Shown: positions 53,309-64,000 of the stretch, piece by piece
How positions within the stretch are numbered: the stretch's first letter is position 1
Layout of the letters: every line of letters starts with the position of its first letter
DNA from: Marsupella aquatica
Lineage: Eukaryota > Marchantiophyta
NCBI GenBank assembly: GCA_973895155.1
Contig: OZ316891.1
Coordinates: 5,270,001 to 5,334,000, forward strand
Direction: 5' to 3'
DNA: 64,000 nucleotides
Program-made: the position numbers and the translations under genes
The notes under the pieces: generated by a model
The model's database searches: none
Told to the model about the DNA's origin: nothing
The model's input: the letters and a program-made list of their open reading frames with translations, nothing else

Positions 53309-53639
53309 TTTAACACCTGGTCTAAATTCACAAGTGGATGGCTGTGGTAGATACATCTCCCAGATCGAGCACGAATAGGAAGTCTTTGATATAAGTCCGT
53401 GTTAGGAGATTAAGCATGCATATGAGGAAGTCACAAAGAAGATCGGAGGATGCGCGCGTCCCAAGACATCCTAGCCTGGATTAGTTGGACTATCAAGGTC
53501 CAAAATGTTGAGTAAAGATCCAAGCTATATCTGTAGGGCAATTAGAGTGGCTAACTAAATGTATGACATTGGAAACAGCCAATTGAATTGTAGCGGAAAC
53601 AGCCAGTTGAATTTGTATCGGAAACAGCCAATTGAATTA

Positions 53640-55430
53640 TATATATAGTGACATGTATGTATGTCCAAGAAATCTGGAAATAAACTTTTTTAAAAAGGCT
53701 GTTCATTCAATTTGAGCATTTAAGTTGGTTAAATCAGTTTTCTTTTTGGTCTAGTCTGCATTTCCGACATAAAAAGTACTTTAGACCACTGTATTCGAGA
53801 TCCTTTTTTTCTTTTTTCTTTTTTCTTTTTAGAAAGGGAAAATATATGTGAAACCACACTGAGTGAGTCTATCTTAGTCTATTGATATTACAATCTTAAT
53901 TTGGTGGGTAGTTTGGTTCATTTACATTTAATAGATAATTATCTGACATTCTTCTCTGATGAAAAACTTCACTCAAGCAAGCATATATTGAAAACCATAT
54001 TACTTTTCAAACTTTGATTTTGACAATGCATTCATTTGAATAGTGGATCTTATTTCAATTTTTCTTAAATTCATCAAATTATTAAGAAATCAATGATTTT
54101 GAGTAAAGCTTTCAAACCATTGGGTTGCCTCATTGAGCTGAATTTTCAAATTACTACAACTTCCTTGAGAAACCCTAACTTTCTTACTACATGACTCAAT
54201 CTGTTTTTATTGTTGCCAATTTTGAGCATCTTGATAAGCTTCATAATATGACACATGAAGACAGTACGATTAGTTGAGTGTAAGGTCTTGGAGAAACGGA
54301 GTTCAAGGACCATCAATCATATTCATTTTTTATTCCAATTGTTATTTGCTTGATGGAACTTGTGGTGAAGGTATTCATTTGGCTAAATTAAGAATCTACT
54401 TGCTGCTGAAAATACATGCACGATTGCCCGCACTTATATCTTAGATAATTATTAAATTATAGCATGCATGATAATATTCTTTAAGAAGTCCTAAAGGTGG
54501 ATGGCAAGATTGAGGGATACTAAAAGGTTTTTTTTGTTCTCTACAAAAAGGACATTTTCTAGTTATAATAGTAAGAATATACAAAGTCAGAGTGAACCAA
54601 ATGTTATGTCATGGAATGGCTAGGATTGTTTGGTTGAGATTGAAAGGTTAGATCTTATATGCCAAGTCTTTGGAAGTGTGTCTAGACTTTTTAGAAGTCT
54701 CAATCTCTTAGGAAGTGTGCACAACATTTTTGAAAGTGTGTCCAGCCTTTTCACATGTTCAACCAAATCTTGATGGTATTTATTTCAGTCCTTTTCTCTC
54801 TCCTTGTTGAATTTCTCCCTTTTGCATCCTTTGTTTCCTTCAATCTTGCCATCCACCTAATTTCAGATATAAGGAAGAGGAGCTATATCTTAAACAAAAC
54901 TTCTATATAATGAAAGAATTACATGAGACAAGGTCCGGATGTGACCATTGGGCTTGCATACACACAAAAAATAGCATGCAGTAAGTTGCCTTTCTGCAGT
55001 CTAGCAGTGCCTGTTGGTGTTCTCATGCCTATTGATCTGTTGTGCAAATAGGATTTGCCAAAAACAATTCATTACAGCAAAACCAGCATAATACAATTGC
55101 TAAAAGCAAGTTCTTGGGTACACAAAACTCTCTTAAATTATAATAGAGCCCGGGTCTACATTTTTATACGGACTAAAAGGTTAGCTATAGTAAAAATCAA
55201 AACTTGAAATAAGTTGGGGGTTCCATTTAAAAAACATTATGAGTCATATATAAAGTTTGGTTTTCTTGTTTTTCCATGTAAGATTAAAAAAAAAATCTAA
55301 ACTTACTGTAAGTTTTATTAAAAGATTTTCATAATTTTAATAAAGTTCCTAAAAACTGTCTAGTTTGGCTGTATCTAACCCCTGTATTAAAAAAAGGTAT
55401 ATACCTGTGTTTAACAAGTTGAAGCAATAT
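53640..55430. other. AT-rich spacer between cassette blocks C and D
   Basis: No gene, RNA or terminal-repeat structure is recognised. The flanking sequences (before 53,640 and after 56,370) are inverted copies of each other, so this is the centre of the C/D palindrome. Confidence 0.5.
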
Positions 55431-56641
55431 TTATGTCTCAATATAATCATGCACACTGCTTACCAATCCTGGAGCAATGGTTTTAATAGTACCCATTTAA
55501 GGAAAACATTAGGACTCAAGACTCACTTCATCCTTGCTTAGTTTCAGGAAGTACACAAGCAAAGTGGACTTAGCGGTTAATTACGCTTCATCGCTTCAAA
55601 CATAAGATCCAAATTAATTAGGGTTCATCGCTTCAAACACAAGATCCAAGTATCTAGGATAAGTTCCATGCACACAAACTGCACATGCTTGATGATGGTT
55701 ATGTGCCACAGCAGATAAATTAATTGACCAGTCTTGTAAGACTATCAACCCGACTTTCAATAAGAAACCTTAATAATTGTACTCAATCATTTCTATGCTT
55801 CTTGTTCAGGGTATAACTAAGGAGTACATTCGACAAAAGATGGTTGATTGATATTGAATTCCAGACCAAGCTGATTACATCGGAAGGGTCCTATATGTTT
55901 TGTAGCAGGCTAGGAAGCTCGCTGGCAGAGACAATTAATTGTCTTTAGCTGGTGCTCCGATTTGACACTTACGGTACTCCGCTAACACCTTGACTTTCAT
56001 ATATATATTCACAAGGCAAAACTGACTCTCGAAGTAAAATACCACTGGCATATAAGTGCCTTCTCTAGTACGTGTTTGTGGGTCTTGGTAAAACTCCGCT
56101 AAACCGTATAACTTGAAGATCCACTCGAACCGCTAAAGCAGACAAAGTCTTAGTGTTGACAGAAAAGAATAACAGACATCTATCACACACATCGAAAAAA
56201 ATTCTGACAAACTACGGCATGCTGAAGATCGAATAGAGTGGTGCAAAGGACTTCTATGTAGGAAAAGCAGCAAACTAGACGAAACAAAACTCAAATGCTC
56301 GAATTGAATGAACAGCCTTCTTTAAAGTTTATTCCCAGATTTCGTGGACAGGCATACATGTCAGTATGTATACAATTCAATTGGCTGTTTCCAATGTCAT
56401 ACATTTAGTTAGCCATTCTTAATTGCCCTACAGATATACTCAACGTTTTGGACCTTGACAGTCCAATTAATCCAGGCTAGGATCGTTTGGGATGCGCGCC
56501 TCCTCTGATTTCTTTGAGACGTCCTCATATGCATGCTTAATCTCCTAACACGTATGTATATCAAAGACTTCCTATTCGTGCTCGATCTGGGAGATGCATC
56601 TACCACAGCCATCCACCTGTGAATTGAGGCCAGGTGTTAAA

Positions 56642-57420
56642 TCACTCTTCAGATTCGGAAGGTTTTTTGCATATTTCCGAGCCTTTTCTGAAGGCTAAAC
56701 GGGATCCAGTTTCTCTTCCTGGGAATCCTCCAACAATCTGCGTCACATGAAAGAATACACATAGAAAATTATGTTTAGACTAAAATCTTAATATGTATGC
56801 AGTCAAGACTGTCCGCGTCAGAATTCTATGACTTCTAAAAACTGGAGGTCTAAATTTAATATGAAACAAATGACAGCTACATGTTGTTCTAGCAAAGTCA
56901 TCCCAGCCTGAGATTGGGGAAAGAAAATAGCACAAATTAACATACAGCTATCGATCGATCGGATCAACGAAAATGAATAAAACTAATAAACACAAACAGT
57001 AAGTAACAGAAAGGCAATCAAAGCATCGATAGAGGTCTTGAACTAAAGGGAGGCAACAAATAAAGTAGACAGCTCAGCTGAAGGTTGTCGAAATTAATAT
57101 CAGCAACCAGCACAGGAAGTGGAGGTTTCAGTTACAACGTAAAGCCTCACCGAGACAGTTTGGACAGGTTTTTGCACTGCACACTCTCTGGAAGAACAAG
57201 ATAGCTGCTTTGCTAGAAACTTCGCAGCCTTCTTCATATCATAATTCCTCAATTCATCCCGAGGGACCAACTGCAGAACTTGGGCGAACTCATCGTCCTC
57301 GAGTGCATCTTCAACAAAATTATCCTCAACCTGTTCTCTCTTGCAACTTTTAGGCAAAATGCGTAAGTTTATTTCATTGTCTCCCGCATCTCCCGCATCG
57401 ACTGCCCGCCTGCCATCCAT
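56642..57420 (-). CDS. Cassette gene 1D, small acidic protein of unknown function (121 residues), intact
   Basis: Exon 1 is 57420-57151 (donor GTGAGG) and exon 2 is 56737-56642 (acceptor ACGCAG, stop TGA 56,644-56,642), joined in phase 0. The N-terminus is MDGRRAVDAGDAGDNEIN. A basic patch (LPKSCKREQ) and a strongly acidic helix-like stretch (VEDNFVEDALEDDEFAQVLQ) follow, then LVPRDELRNYDMKKAAKFLA and a Ser/Cys stretch. Exon 2 adds a basic tail. No signal peptide, membrane segment or known domain is recognised. It is the only one of four copies without a frame break. It diverges from gene 2D, with about 3.6 kb between starts. The ATG chosen is shared by copies B and D and aligns with MGGR in A and C. 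Confidence 0.7.
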
Positions 57421-59419
57421 AACTTTCCCTGCACTTTCTCTGGATACCTCGGTCAAACTATGTAAGGAGTCAGCACAAAGTTCGGAAAACCCTCTCTTTA
57501 GTATCAGAAACTCCTGAAAGAAGCTAAGCCGCTACTACGCTACTTAAGATCTATCGTCTCGATCGCCCCCTAAAGTTCCTACCACGCAGTCCGAAGCAGA
57601 TGGTATTTTGCCTTCGATGACATGAGCGACAGGAAGACGTGAGGCACTCTTCTCGGAAGAACTTTCAGAGATCGAGAGAGATAATGAACCTTTCACTGCC
57701 AAGATAGCCATATATAGTCAGGCCTGAGGGTAAGAAACCTTATACCTGGATGTACGTATGAGGGGGGAGCAGCCGGCCGGGAGAAGAAGACCAGATGCGG
57801 GAACGCCTAGTGATCGGCCAATGCCAGGTAGGTGGGATCAGCAGAATCGGACATGCAGGTCGACTGACCAGTGATTTGCTAAATTTCCAAGCTATGACTG
57901 TCTTTACACCTACTAGCTAACATTCGTGCCAGTCCTCGCAGAAAAAAATAAAACAATTCTCACCCAAGTCGACTGACCAGTGATTTGCTATATATGTTTC
58001 CAAGCTGCGACTGCCTGTATACTAACATTCGTGCCAGTCTTTACAGAAAAAGAAGTAAAAATTCCACCCAAGCCAACTTTTCATTGTGTGGGCTATCCAT
58101 CCGTTAATATCAAATACATGCATGGACTGATCGACCCAGCAGGAAATATTTAGATATAGCTAGTAATTGTGTCTTAAATTTCAATTTTGAAAAGTGCTAA
58201 TTATATTGTGGTCATCGAGCTTCTGAGAGCAGAGTCAGCAAGCCATTAGAGTTTCCACTTTAGTTTGAGTATATCCAACGCACCTACTTTCCACTGACCT
58301 CTGACTATCGATCAATAAAATTATATATCTGTGGTGACTGAACAGTGACTTACATTTCATTAGTAGTAACTATACTATGGCGTACAGTGACAACAATGCA
58401 CACTCAGACAGAAAACACAAGGATAGGGCACCGTGTGCTGTAGTTTTTCCCATTTAATGTAGTGCAATTATAGGATATAGGATTAATCTTCTAGTGTAAC
58501 GAGAAAATCCTCGGTCCTTGTTTGCGAATAAGAGAATGTGGCTGCAGGAGGCATGGAGGGTGCTAGGTTGCCGATACTGGCTCATTGAGGTAGTTTGTAC
58601 TGTGTTTAGGGACTGCCACTAGCTTGTAAGCTCGCAACTCACATGATTTCAATGAGTTGCTCGTATTATATATAAACTGTTCAGCTTCGATATGAACCCT
58701 TCGGATCTTGGAAGAGGTCACCTCTGTAAATAAAAATAAAGACCGTGCTGGGTACGACAGTCACGGTAGTGGGGAAGTACCGAAAAGTCAAATTGAATAA
58801 TCGAGGGATACTAATGTGGCAGCTCATACCGCTACGGCTTGGAATGGCATAAGCTTTAAATAAGCATTTGGAGCCAACGATGCTATCTTAATAATTAATG
58901 TACCAAACGGCTGAACAGTAACTAAATAAATTCACAAAATGAAGGAGTCGATATCGATCTACTCAACATAGAGTGAAGAGGTCAATAAATTCATCAAATG
59001 AAGGAGACATCGATCTGCTCAACATAGAGTATTTACATCTCGACACCTCATAGGTGCCGAAACAGCTCAACATAGAGTATGTACATCTCGACACCTCATA
59101 GGTGCCGAGACATATTAACAGTACACAACATGAAGAATCCACACTCAACGCTACATTCCAATATGGGCAATCAAATCCTTCCGCAAAAGAGTACATATAC
59201 AAAACTAATGAATATTTTTCGTTTGCGAACAACCAGTTAATGTTGAATTGTAACATGAAAAACGTTTTACCCACTGGATTGCTCCACAGTGAATCACACA
59301 TATCTGTGAGCCATGGCAACATATTTGGCGTCCTTGGGAGGAGTAAGACTGCACATAACATGAAGAATACACAACTCCTTCGACCTGTTGTGATTGAGGG
59401 GGCACAAGGCAAATGAGTG

Positions 59420-59960
59420 ATATAGCATGTTCATCCTGGAACATGTCTCTTTTTTGTCGATCTTCTAGTCATATGTAATTCATTTAAGTAGGGACATGTA
59501 AAATATATGCACATAAAACCACATTATGACCAAGAAAGTACAAAGGTACTAATTAAAGAGTTGAGTTGTGCACATACAGTACAGATTTTCACTTGCTTCT
59601 AGGTAATGACATTCAATTCAATTAAAACCATAAATTTTGCAGAGTAAACCATGAGGGGAACTTAATACACCAGATGGTCACATTGATCAAATCCATTTCT
59701 TACACTCTCATGAAAAGAAAGAGAATTCACTAAGAAGTGATCGAAAAGGAAAGATTAAACCTTGATGAGGGGAACCAAATACATTCAAAATACTCTAAGT
59801 TCACTAAAATTAAGAGGGGTCCTAAAGTTAATTCAAAATCAAATTAATACAATGGTTTACCTTGTTAAGGCACATTAAAATCAAAATACTTGACACAAGA
59901 TATGAATGACACAAAATCTGAAAGGTGGATTCACCATATATATAACAGCCTCGAAATAAG
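59420..59960. other. Segment present in block D, absent from block B
   Basis: Block B runs from GGCAGATGAGTAATTAAATT directly, where D has about 540 extra bases between two AGTGAT copies. No inverted ends or coding region are seen. It is either an insertion with a 6-bp duplication or a B deletion across a short repeat. Confidence 0.55.
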
Positions 59961-60998
59961 TGATTAAATTAAGTGCAGCCTCTACCCCCAAAGTACAGCA
60001 AGTAGTTGGACCCATGGACCCGCCCCTCGACCAGCCACTTTTAAGTCAATGTAGCAAAGGTTCCGCATCATCCTCCAAAAAGATGGGAACTTGTTTTATG
60101 TGGAAATTTAGGATGAACCCAACTCTTATGGCTGTTTTGAAATATGGGTTTATAGCCAAACCAACCAACATTTATAGATTTTTAATAAAATTTTAATAAA
60201 ATAATCAGCAGGCTTGCCTATTTTCTATCTCATGTGGAAAAATAAGAAAATCATAGTTTAGAAGTGAGTCCAAAAAGTTAAATAAAAACCCAAGTTTTTA
60301 AACAATACTTATTATTTTCCAGCCAACCTTTCAGTACATATAGAATATAGACCTCTGCCAATTATCCAAGCTAGAGTTACGTATCCAAGAACCAGGTTTT
60401 AGTAAATACGTGCCATAAATGGAAATGTCCCAAAATTGCTCCCGAAATCACTGTAACCTCAGTATATTCACTTTGGGGCCTACTCTGGCCAGGAAGCCCA
60501 TATCTCGCAGGGTAGAAGGAACTCAGATATAAGTGTTGGCCAGTTGAGTACTGTAAACTCTTGTAACCCACTTTTAGGTTTTTCTTTCACTTTTCCAGAT
60601 TTCTTGCATAAATAATAAATTTAAAATAAAGTATCCACAAAATGAACGTACAGCCAACCTGTCATCTACAAAGTTTGGTGTAGGTTGCTCAAAGTAAAAA
60701 CATAGCATTGCTGCTTGTCTATTGGCTGTACGTATATAATGTTGGGTTTGAGGTTTGGGTCATTAGCGCCTTATAAAAGTATCACTACACTCATACCAAA
60801 CCATCATTCGAGCTCTAAGAGTCTTCTTGCATTGTAGTTTGGAAAGTTCGTAGATTGATCGATTCCTACTGTCTTGGTGATCGAGAATCTGATTCTCGAG
60901 TGACTTACAGAGAGAAGGGAGTTCAGTTTGTGAGTTTGCGAAGGCCGACCACTCTCTAGTTCTCTGTAGCTTGATCGACCTCTCCGTCTTCTGAAGCA

Positions 60999-61472
60999 AT
61001 GGCGGCAGCTACGTTGGTTTATATTGAGATGGGACTGGTCGCGGTGGGGCTCGTAGGGATGGCTTTATGGTTGCTGGTTTTATTTTCGGCTCTGTTGAGA
61101 AATCTGTTGACAAAATGGTGCTGTCCACATCTACACGGAGCTCGTCCTACAGAATCTGGTCTCACAGATCTGAGTAGGCTACATTTCAATGAGATTCTCC
61201 GCGAAGCTGCCGCTGCAAGAGATCAGAACCCATCATATTTGCACGAGGTTTCCAGGGAAGCGCCAGCCGCACGTCCGAATAGGGTGAGTTTCGACACAGC
61301 TCTCCCCGAAGAGGCTGTTCCCGTGGATATCAACGAACGACATTTGCCAGAAGCTACTTTCGCACATTCGCGTCCTGAGGAGCGTTCTTTTGCGGCTCTG
61401 GAAATGGACCCCCAACAAGAAATTCAAGTGGAGCCTGTTGTTGAAGGTTCGAGCGGAAATAAAAGACGTTAA
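60999..61472 (+). CDS. Cassette gene 2D, small single-pass membrane protein, full length (157 residues)
   Basis: The membrane segment covers about residues 5-35 (TLVYIEMGLVAVG, then a Leu/Val-rich run) and is followed by TKWCCPHLHGARP. The soluble tail contains LREAAAARDQNPSYLHEV and SFAALEMDPQQEIQVEP and ends GSSGNKRR. It has one EIQVEP unit. It carries five extra residues (RNLLT) after the membrane segment compared with B. The TATA-like TTATAAAAG is at 60,771-60,779. High conservation of the tail among B, C and D, with mostly in-frame length changes, suggests protein-coding constraint. No known family. Confidence 0.75.
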   Translation: MAAATLVYIEMGLVAVGLVGMALWLLVLFSALLRNLLTKWCCPHLHGARPTESGLTDLSRLHFNEILREAAAARDQNPSYLHEVSREAPAARPNRVSFDTALPEEAVPVDINERHLPEATFAHSRPEERSFAALEMDPQQEIQVEPVVEGSSGNKRR

Positions 61473-62021
61473 TTAAGGACGTTGAGCCTCATGGAGAGCA
61501 TCTATTCTTGAGGAGTTGGCTTCAAGTCACGTGCTTTGGCGAGAAGGGACTATTAGTGTACTCGATTCTCCCTCCATATTCGATCTCTTTGAAGCAGTGG
61601 CTAAAAGCACTCAACTGCAGGAAAGTAGTGCTATCACCAGTGGTATTAATCAGCCTTGTGGGAGCATGGAATTCGGATCAATGTTAGCTGTGCTTTGTCC
61701 CTGTTAGTCTGGCTTGCTCATATGATTTCTGTTCAAGCCATAGTTTAGGGAAGATTTTCGGTTATGAAAAGGTTCTTAGCTTTGTCTAAATCAGCTTCGA
61801 TGCATGTAGGAATGTGGTAGGACTAAGTACATGTGGTAGCAGTGGCAGATGTTCAAGGACAATCCACAAATAATCTGTTTGACCAGGTCTTCTTAATCAG
61901 CACAAGAATAAAAAAAGCCCAGTTAACTTTATGCTAGCTTCATTTTATGAGTGAGGCACACTTGCAAATATTGCAGCCCGACTCTCACCTTTGTCGAGTT
62001 AATTTCATTGAATTTTGAACC

Positions 62022-62135
62022 CTGCTGGAAATGGACCCCGGGCAAGAAATACAAGTTGAGCCTGAGATAGAAGTTGAGCCTGAAATTCAAGTTGAGCCTG
62101 TTCATGAACGTTCGAGCGGAAATAAAAGACGTTAA
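62022..62135 (+). pseudogene. 3' fragment of a cassette gene 2 copy
   Basis: It starts abruptly inside the codons for LEMDPGQEIQVEP, has three E-I/V-Q/E-VEP units like copy 2C, and ends SSGNKRR then stop. It is fused to the truncated 3' flank of gene 2D, and is followed by a second gene 2 3' flank. This is a local partial duplication. Confidence 0.8.
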
Positions 62136-62850
62136 GGACGTTGAGCCTCATGGAGAGCATCTATTCTTGAAGAGTTGGCTTCAAGTCACGTGTTTTGGCG
62201 GGAAGGGACTGTTAGTGTACTCGATTCTCCCTCCATATTCGATCTCTTTGAGGCAGTGGATAAACGCACTCAACAGAAAAGTAGTGCTATCGCCAGTGGT
62301 ATTAATCAGCCTTAACTGTGGGAGCATGGAATTCGGATCAATGTTAGCTGTGCTTTGTCCCTGTTAGTCTGGCTTGCTCATATGATTTCTGTTCAAGCCA
62401 TAGTTTAGGGAAGATTTTCGGTTATGAAAAGGTTCTTAGCTTTGTCTAAATCAGCTTCGATGCATGTGCGGAATGTGGTAGGACAGTTAAGTACATGTGG
62501 TAGCAGTGGCAGAAGTTCAAGGACAATCCACAAATAATCTGTTTGACCTGGTCTTCTTAGTCCGCACAAGAATAAAAAAGCTCAGTTAACATGATGCTTC
62601 ATTTTATGAGTGAGGCACACTTGCAAATATTGCAGCCCCCTCTCACCTTTGTCGAGTTAATTTCATTTAATTTTGAACCCTACTTTGGTCTCTTCTTGGA
62701 TGGTGCACCTGCAGCTGCAAAGACGGGCCGGCTGGAATTCCGACGGTGTATACATCGATTGAGGCACCATATCCTGATGACGGGGACAGTGTAAAACATC
62801 GAGCAAGAATGTTTTAGGGTAATCAGACAATCACCTATGGTAGCAACTAT

Positions 62851-62873
62851 AGTGTGTGTGTGTGTGTGTGTTG
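62851..62873. repeat. (GT)n microsatellite
   Basis: About 11 GT units lie in the spacer of block D. The matching place in block B (about 31,235) has only GTGTGTG, so the run expanded after duplication or contracted in B. Confidence 0.8.
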
Positions 62874-63439
62874 TGCAATGTGGAAGTACTGCAAGTACAT
62901 TCTGGTTTCCAGTCTAGAAAGAAACCAAATAGCAAAGGCTCAAAGCACAACAAGATCTTTAATTCTCTCTTCTTCGGTTCGACCTGGGCAAAATAATCGG
63001 GAAAAGAATACTTTGAATCTCTTTGAATGGGTTCTCGGTTGAAGCTAGTGTCGCTTCTTTTCGTTGAACGGTACAGGCATGAAAAGCAAGTACCAGTTAC
63101 ATGAATGTGCATGAGCCTTTTTCCCCGGATCCGGCAGATAATTTCAGTGTGAGGCTACTTACTGAAGTTAGGCTTCACTGTATATCTGTGATTCTTGAGA
63201 AAACAAATACACCTAAAACACAAACATCCAAGGCGCCACAAACAAGTTGAATGAAGACAACTGCGTCTGCTTCCCACAATGCGTTTTCAATAGAGGATTG
63301 TCATGAATGAACTATGTACTTACTCAAAGGGATCATCATTTGGACCTACAAGTTCAAAGTTAAGCAGTAAAGATCAATGGACGGCTAGTGCGCGCTTGAC
63401 TTAAACGGACCACACAAACGACGGACTGAAATGAATTGT

Positions 63440-64000
63440 TTGTGTTCGCGAATCCAAGTGCTTCTCGTCTGATTCCCGTAAAACATTCTTGCTCGATGTT
63501 TTACATTGTCCCCGTCATCAGGATATGGTGCCTCGATCTACATAAAGATTTATGGTCAAGAAACCTTAAGTTTAGATGTACAAACCCGGAATTTGCCAGA
63601 TGCAGGCCGGTGCACCATCCAAGAAGAGACCAAAGACGCAAGTAGGGTTCAAAATTAAATGAAATCAACTCGACAAAGGTGAGAGGCGGGCTGCAATATT
63701 TGCAAGTGTGCCTCACTCATAAAATGCAGCATCAAGTTCACTGGGCCTTTTTATTCTTCGATCTGCTGACTAAGAAGACCTGGTCAAACAGATTATTTGT
63801 GGATTGTCCTTGAACTTCTCCCACGTACCGCTACCACATGTACTTAGTCCTACAACATTCCGCACATGCATCGAAGCTGATTTAGACAAAGCTAAGAACC
63901 TTTCCATAACCGAAAATCTTCCCTCAACTCTGGCTTGAACAGAAATCATATGAGCAAGCCAGACTAGCGGGGACAAAGCACAGCTAAAATTGATCCGAAT
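63440..64000. repeat. Start of a further inverted cassette copy (block E), cut by the window end
   Basis: The sequence matches 31,820-32,410, that is the 3' flank of an inverted gene 2. A gene 2E on the minus strand is therefore expected just beyond the right edge. Confidence 0.8.

Larger units (their letters stand above)
31860..53640. repeat. Cassette block C (inverted), split by Copia-2
   Basis: This is the reverse complement of the block B/D pattern: gene 2C (minus), a short intergenic region, then gene 1C (plus). Copia-2 (35,598-53,308) sits 12 bp after the gene 1C stop. The block resumes at 53,314 with sequence matching the reverse complement of 56,370-56,640. The intergenic region between the two genes is only about 1.4 kb, against about 3.2-3.6 kb in B and D. 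Confidence 0.85.
55433..63440. repeat. Cassette block D (direct orientation), most complete copy
   Basis: Carries the only gene 1 copy that is open throughout and a full-length gene 2. It is colinear with A (gene 1 side) and B (whole). It includes an extra gene 2 fragment at 62,022 and about 540 bp absent from B. An inverted copy begins again at about 63,440 and is cut by the window end. Confidence 0.85.

Overview
The window is nuclear DNA of a land plant. The support is a xyloglucan endotransglucosylase/hydrolase (XTH) gene, a plant-type tRNA-Pro gene, GT-AG introns of about 70-480 bp, Ty1/copia retrotransposons with plant-type primer sites, and CACTA (En/Spm) DNA transposons with tnp2 transposase. 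Intron sizes and the mix of elements would suit a bryophyte or another non-seed plant, but the sequence does not settle this.

Layout. 1-1,620: minus-strand XTH gene, running off the left edge. 2,564-8,325: a complete, apparently young copia element (Copia-1) with identical 149-bp LTRs and one uninterrupted 1,536-residue gag-pol frame. 8,330-13,660: no gene seen, dispersed repeats only. 13,667-13,738: tRNA-Pro(UGG). 14,090-15,753: an APC11-like RING gene, spliced and altered. 16,649-17,796: minus-strand 3'-5' exonuclease/Mut7-C gene. 20,278-20,769: an unrecognised protein with three 43-residue repeats. 22,825-35,597 and 53,309-64,000: an amplified block carrying two unrecognised small genes in divergent (head-to-head) pairs, called here cassette gene 1 (acidic protein) and cassette gene 2 (single-pass membrane protein). 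Copies sit in both direct and inverted orientation and form palindromes.

35,598-53,308 is a nest of elements inside one cassette copy. Copia-2 (209-bp LTRs, target duplication TTTAA) inserted just behind cassette gene 1C. Two 295-bp MITEs with 9-bp duplications and an 11.5-kb CACTA element (37,903-49,375, duplication TTT) then landed in Copia-2. A 1.65-kb non-autonomous CACTA element (43,497-45,150, duplication TAG) finally landed inside the larger CACTA. Each insertion is bounded by its own direct repeat, and removing each one restores the interrupted reading frame.

The most unusual content is in the large CACTA element. Between the tnp2 zinc-finger-like first exon and the tnp2 core lies a SET-domain (protein lysine methyltransferase-like) coding region. 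It is split by the nested element but otherwise open. A third gene on the minus strand encodes a nuclear-looking accessory protein with one frameshift and one stop. The tnp2 gene also has a frameshift and a stop. The family therefore appears to have carried a transposase, an accessory protein and a histone-methyltransferase-like protein. Other candidates for follow-up are the two-gene cassette, the repeat protein at 20.3-20.8 kb, and a Copia-1 primer site that fits the anticodon arm of tRNA-Ile with inosine at the wobble position.
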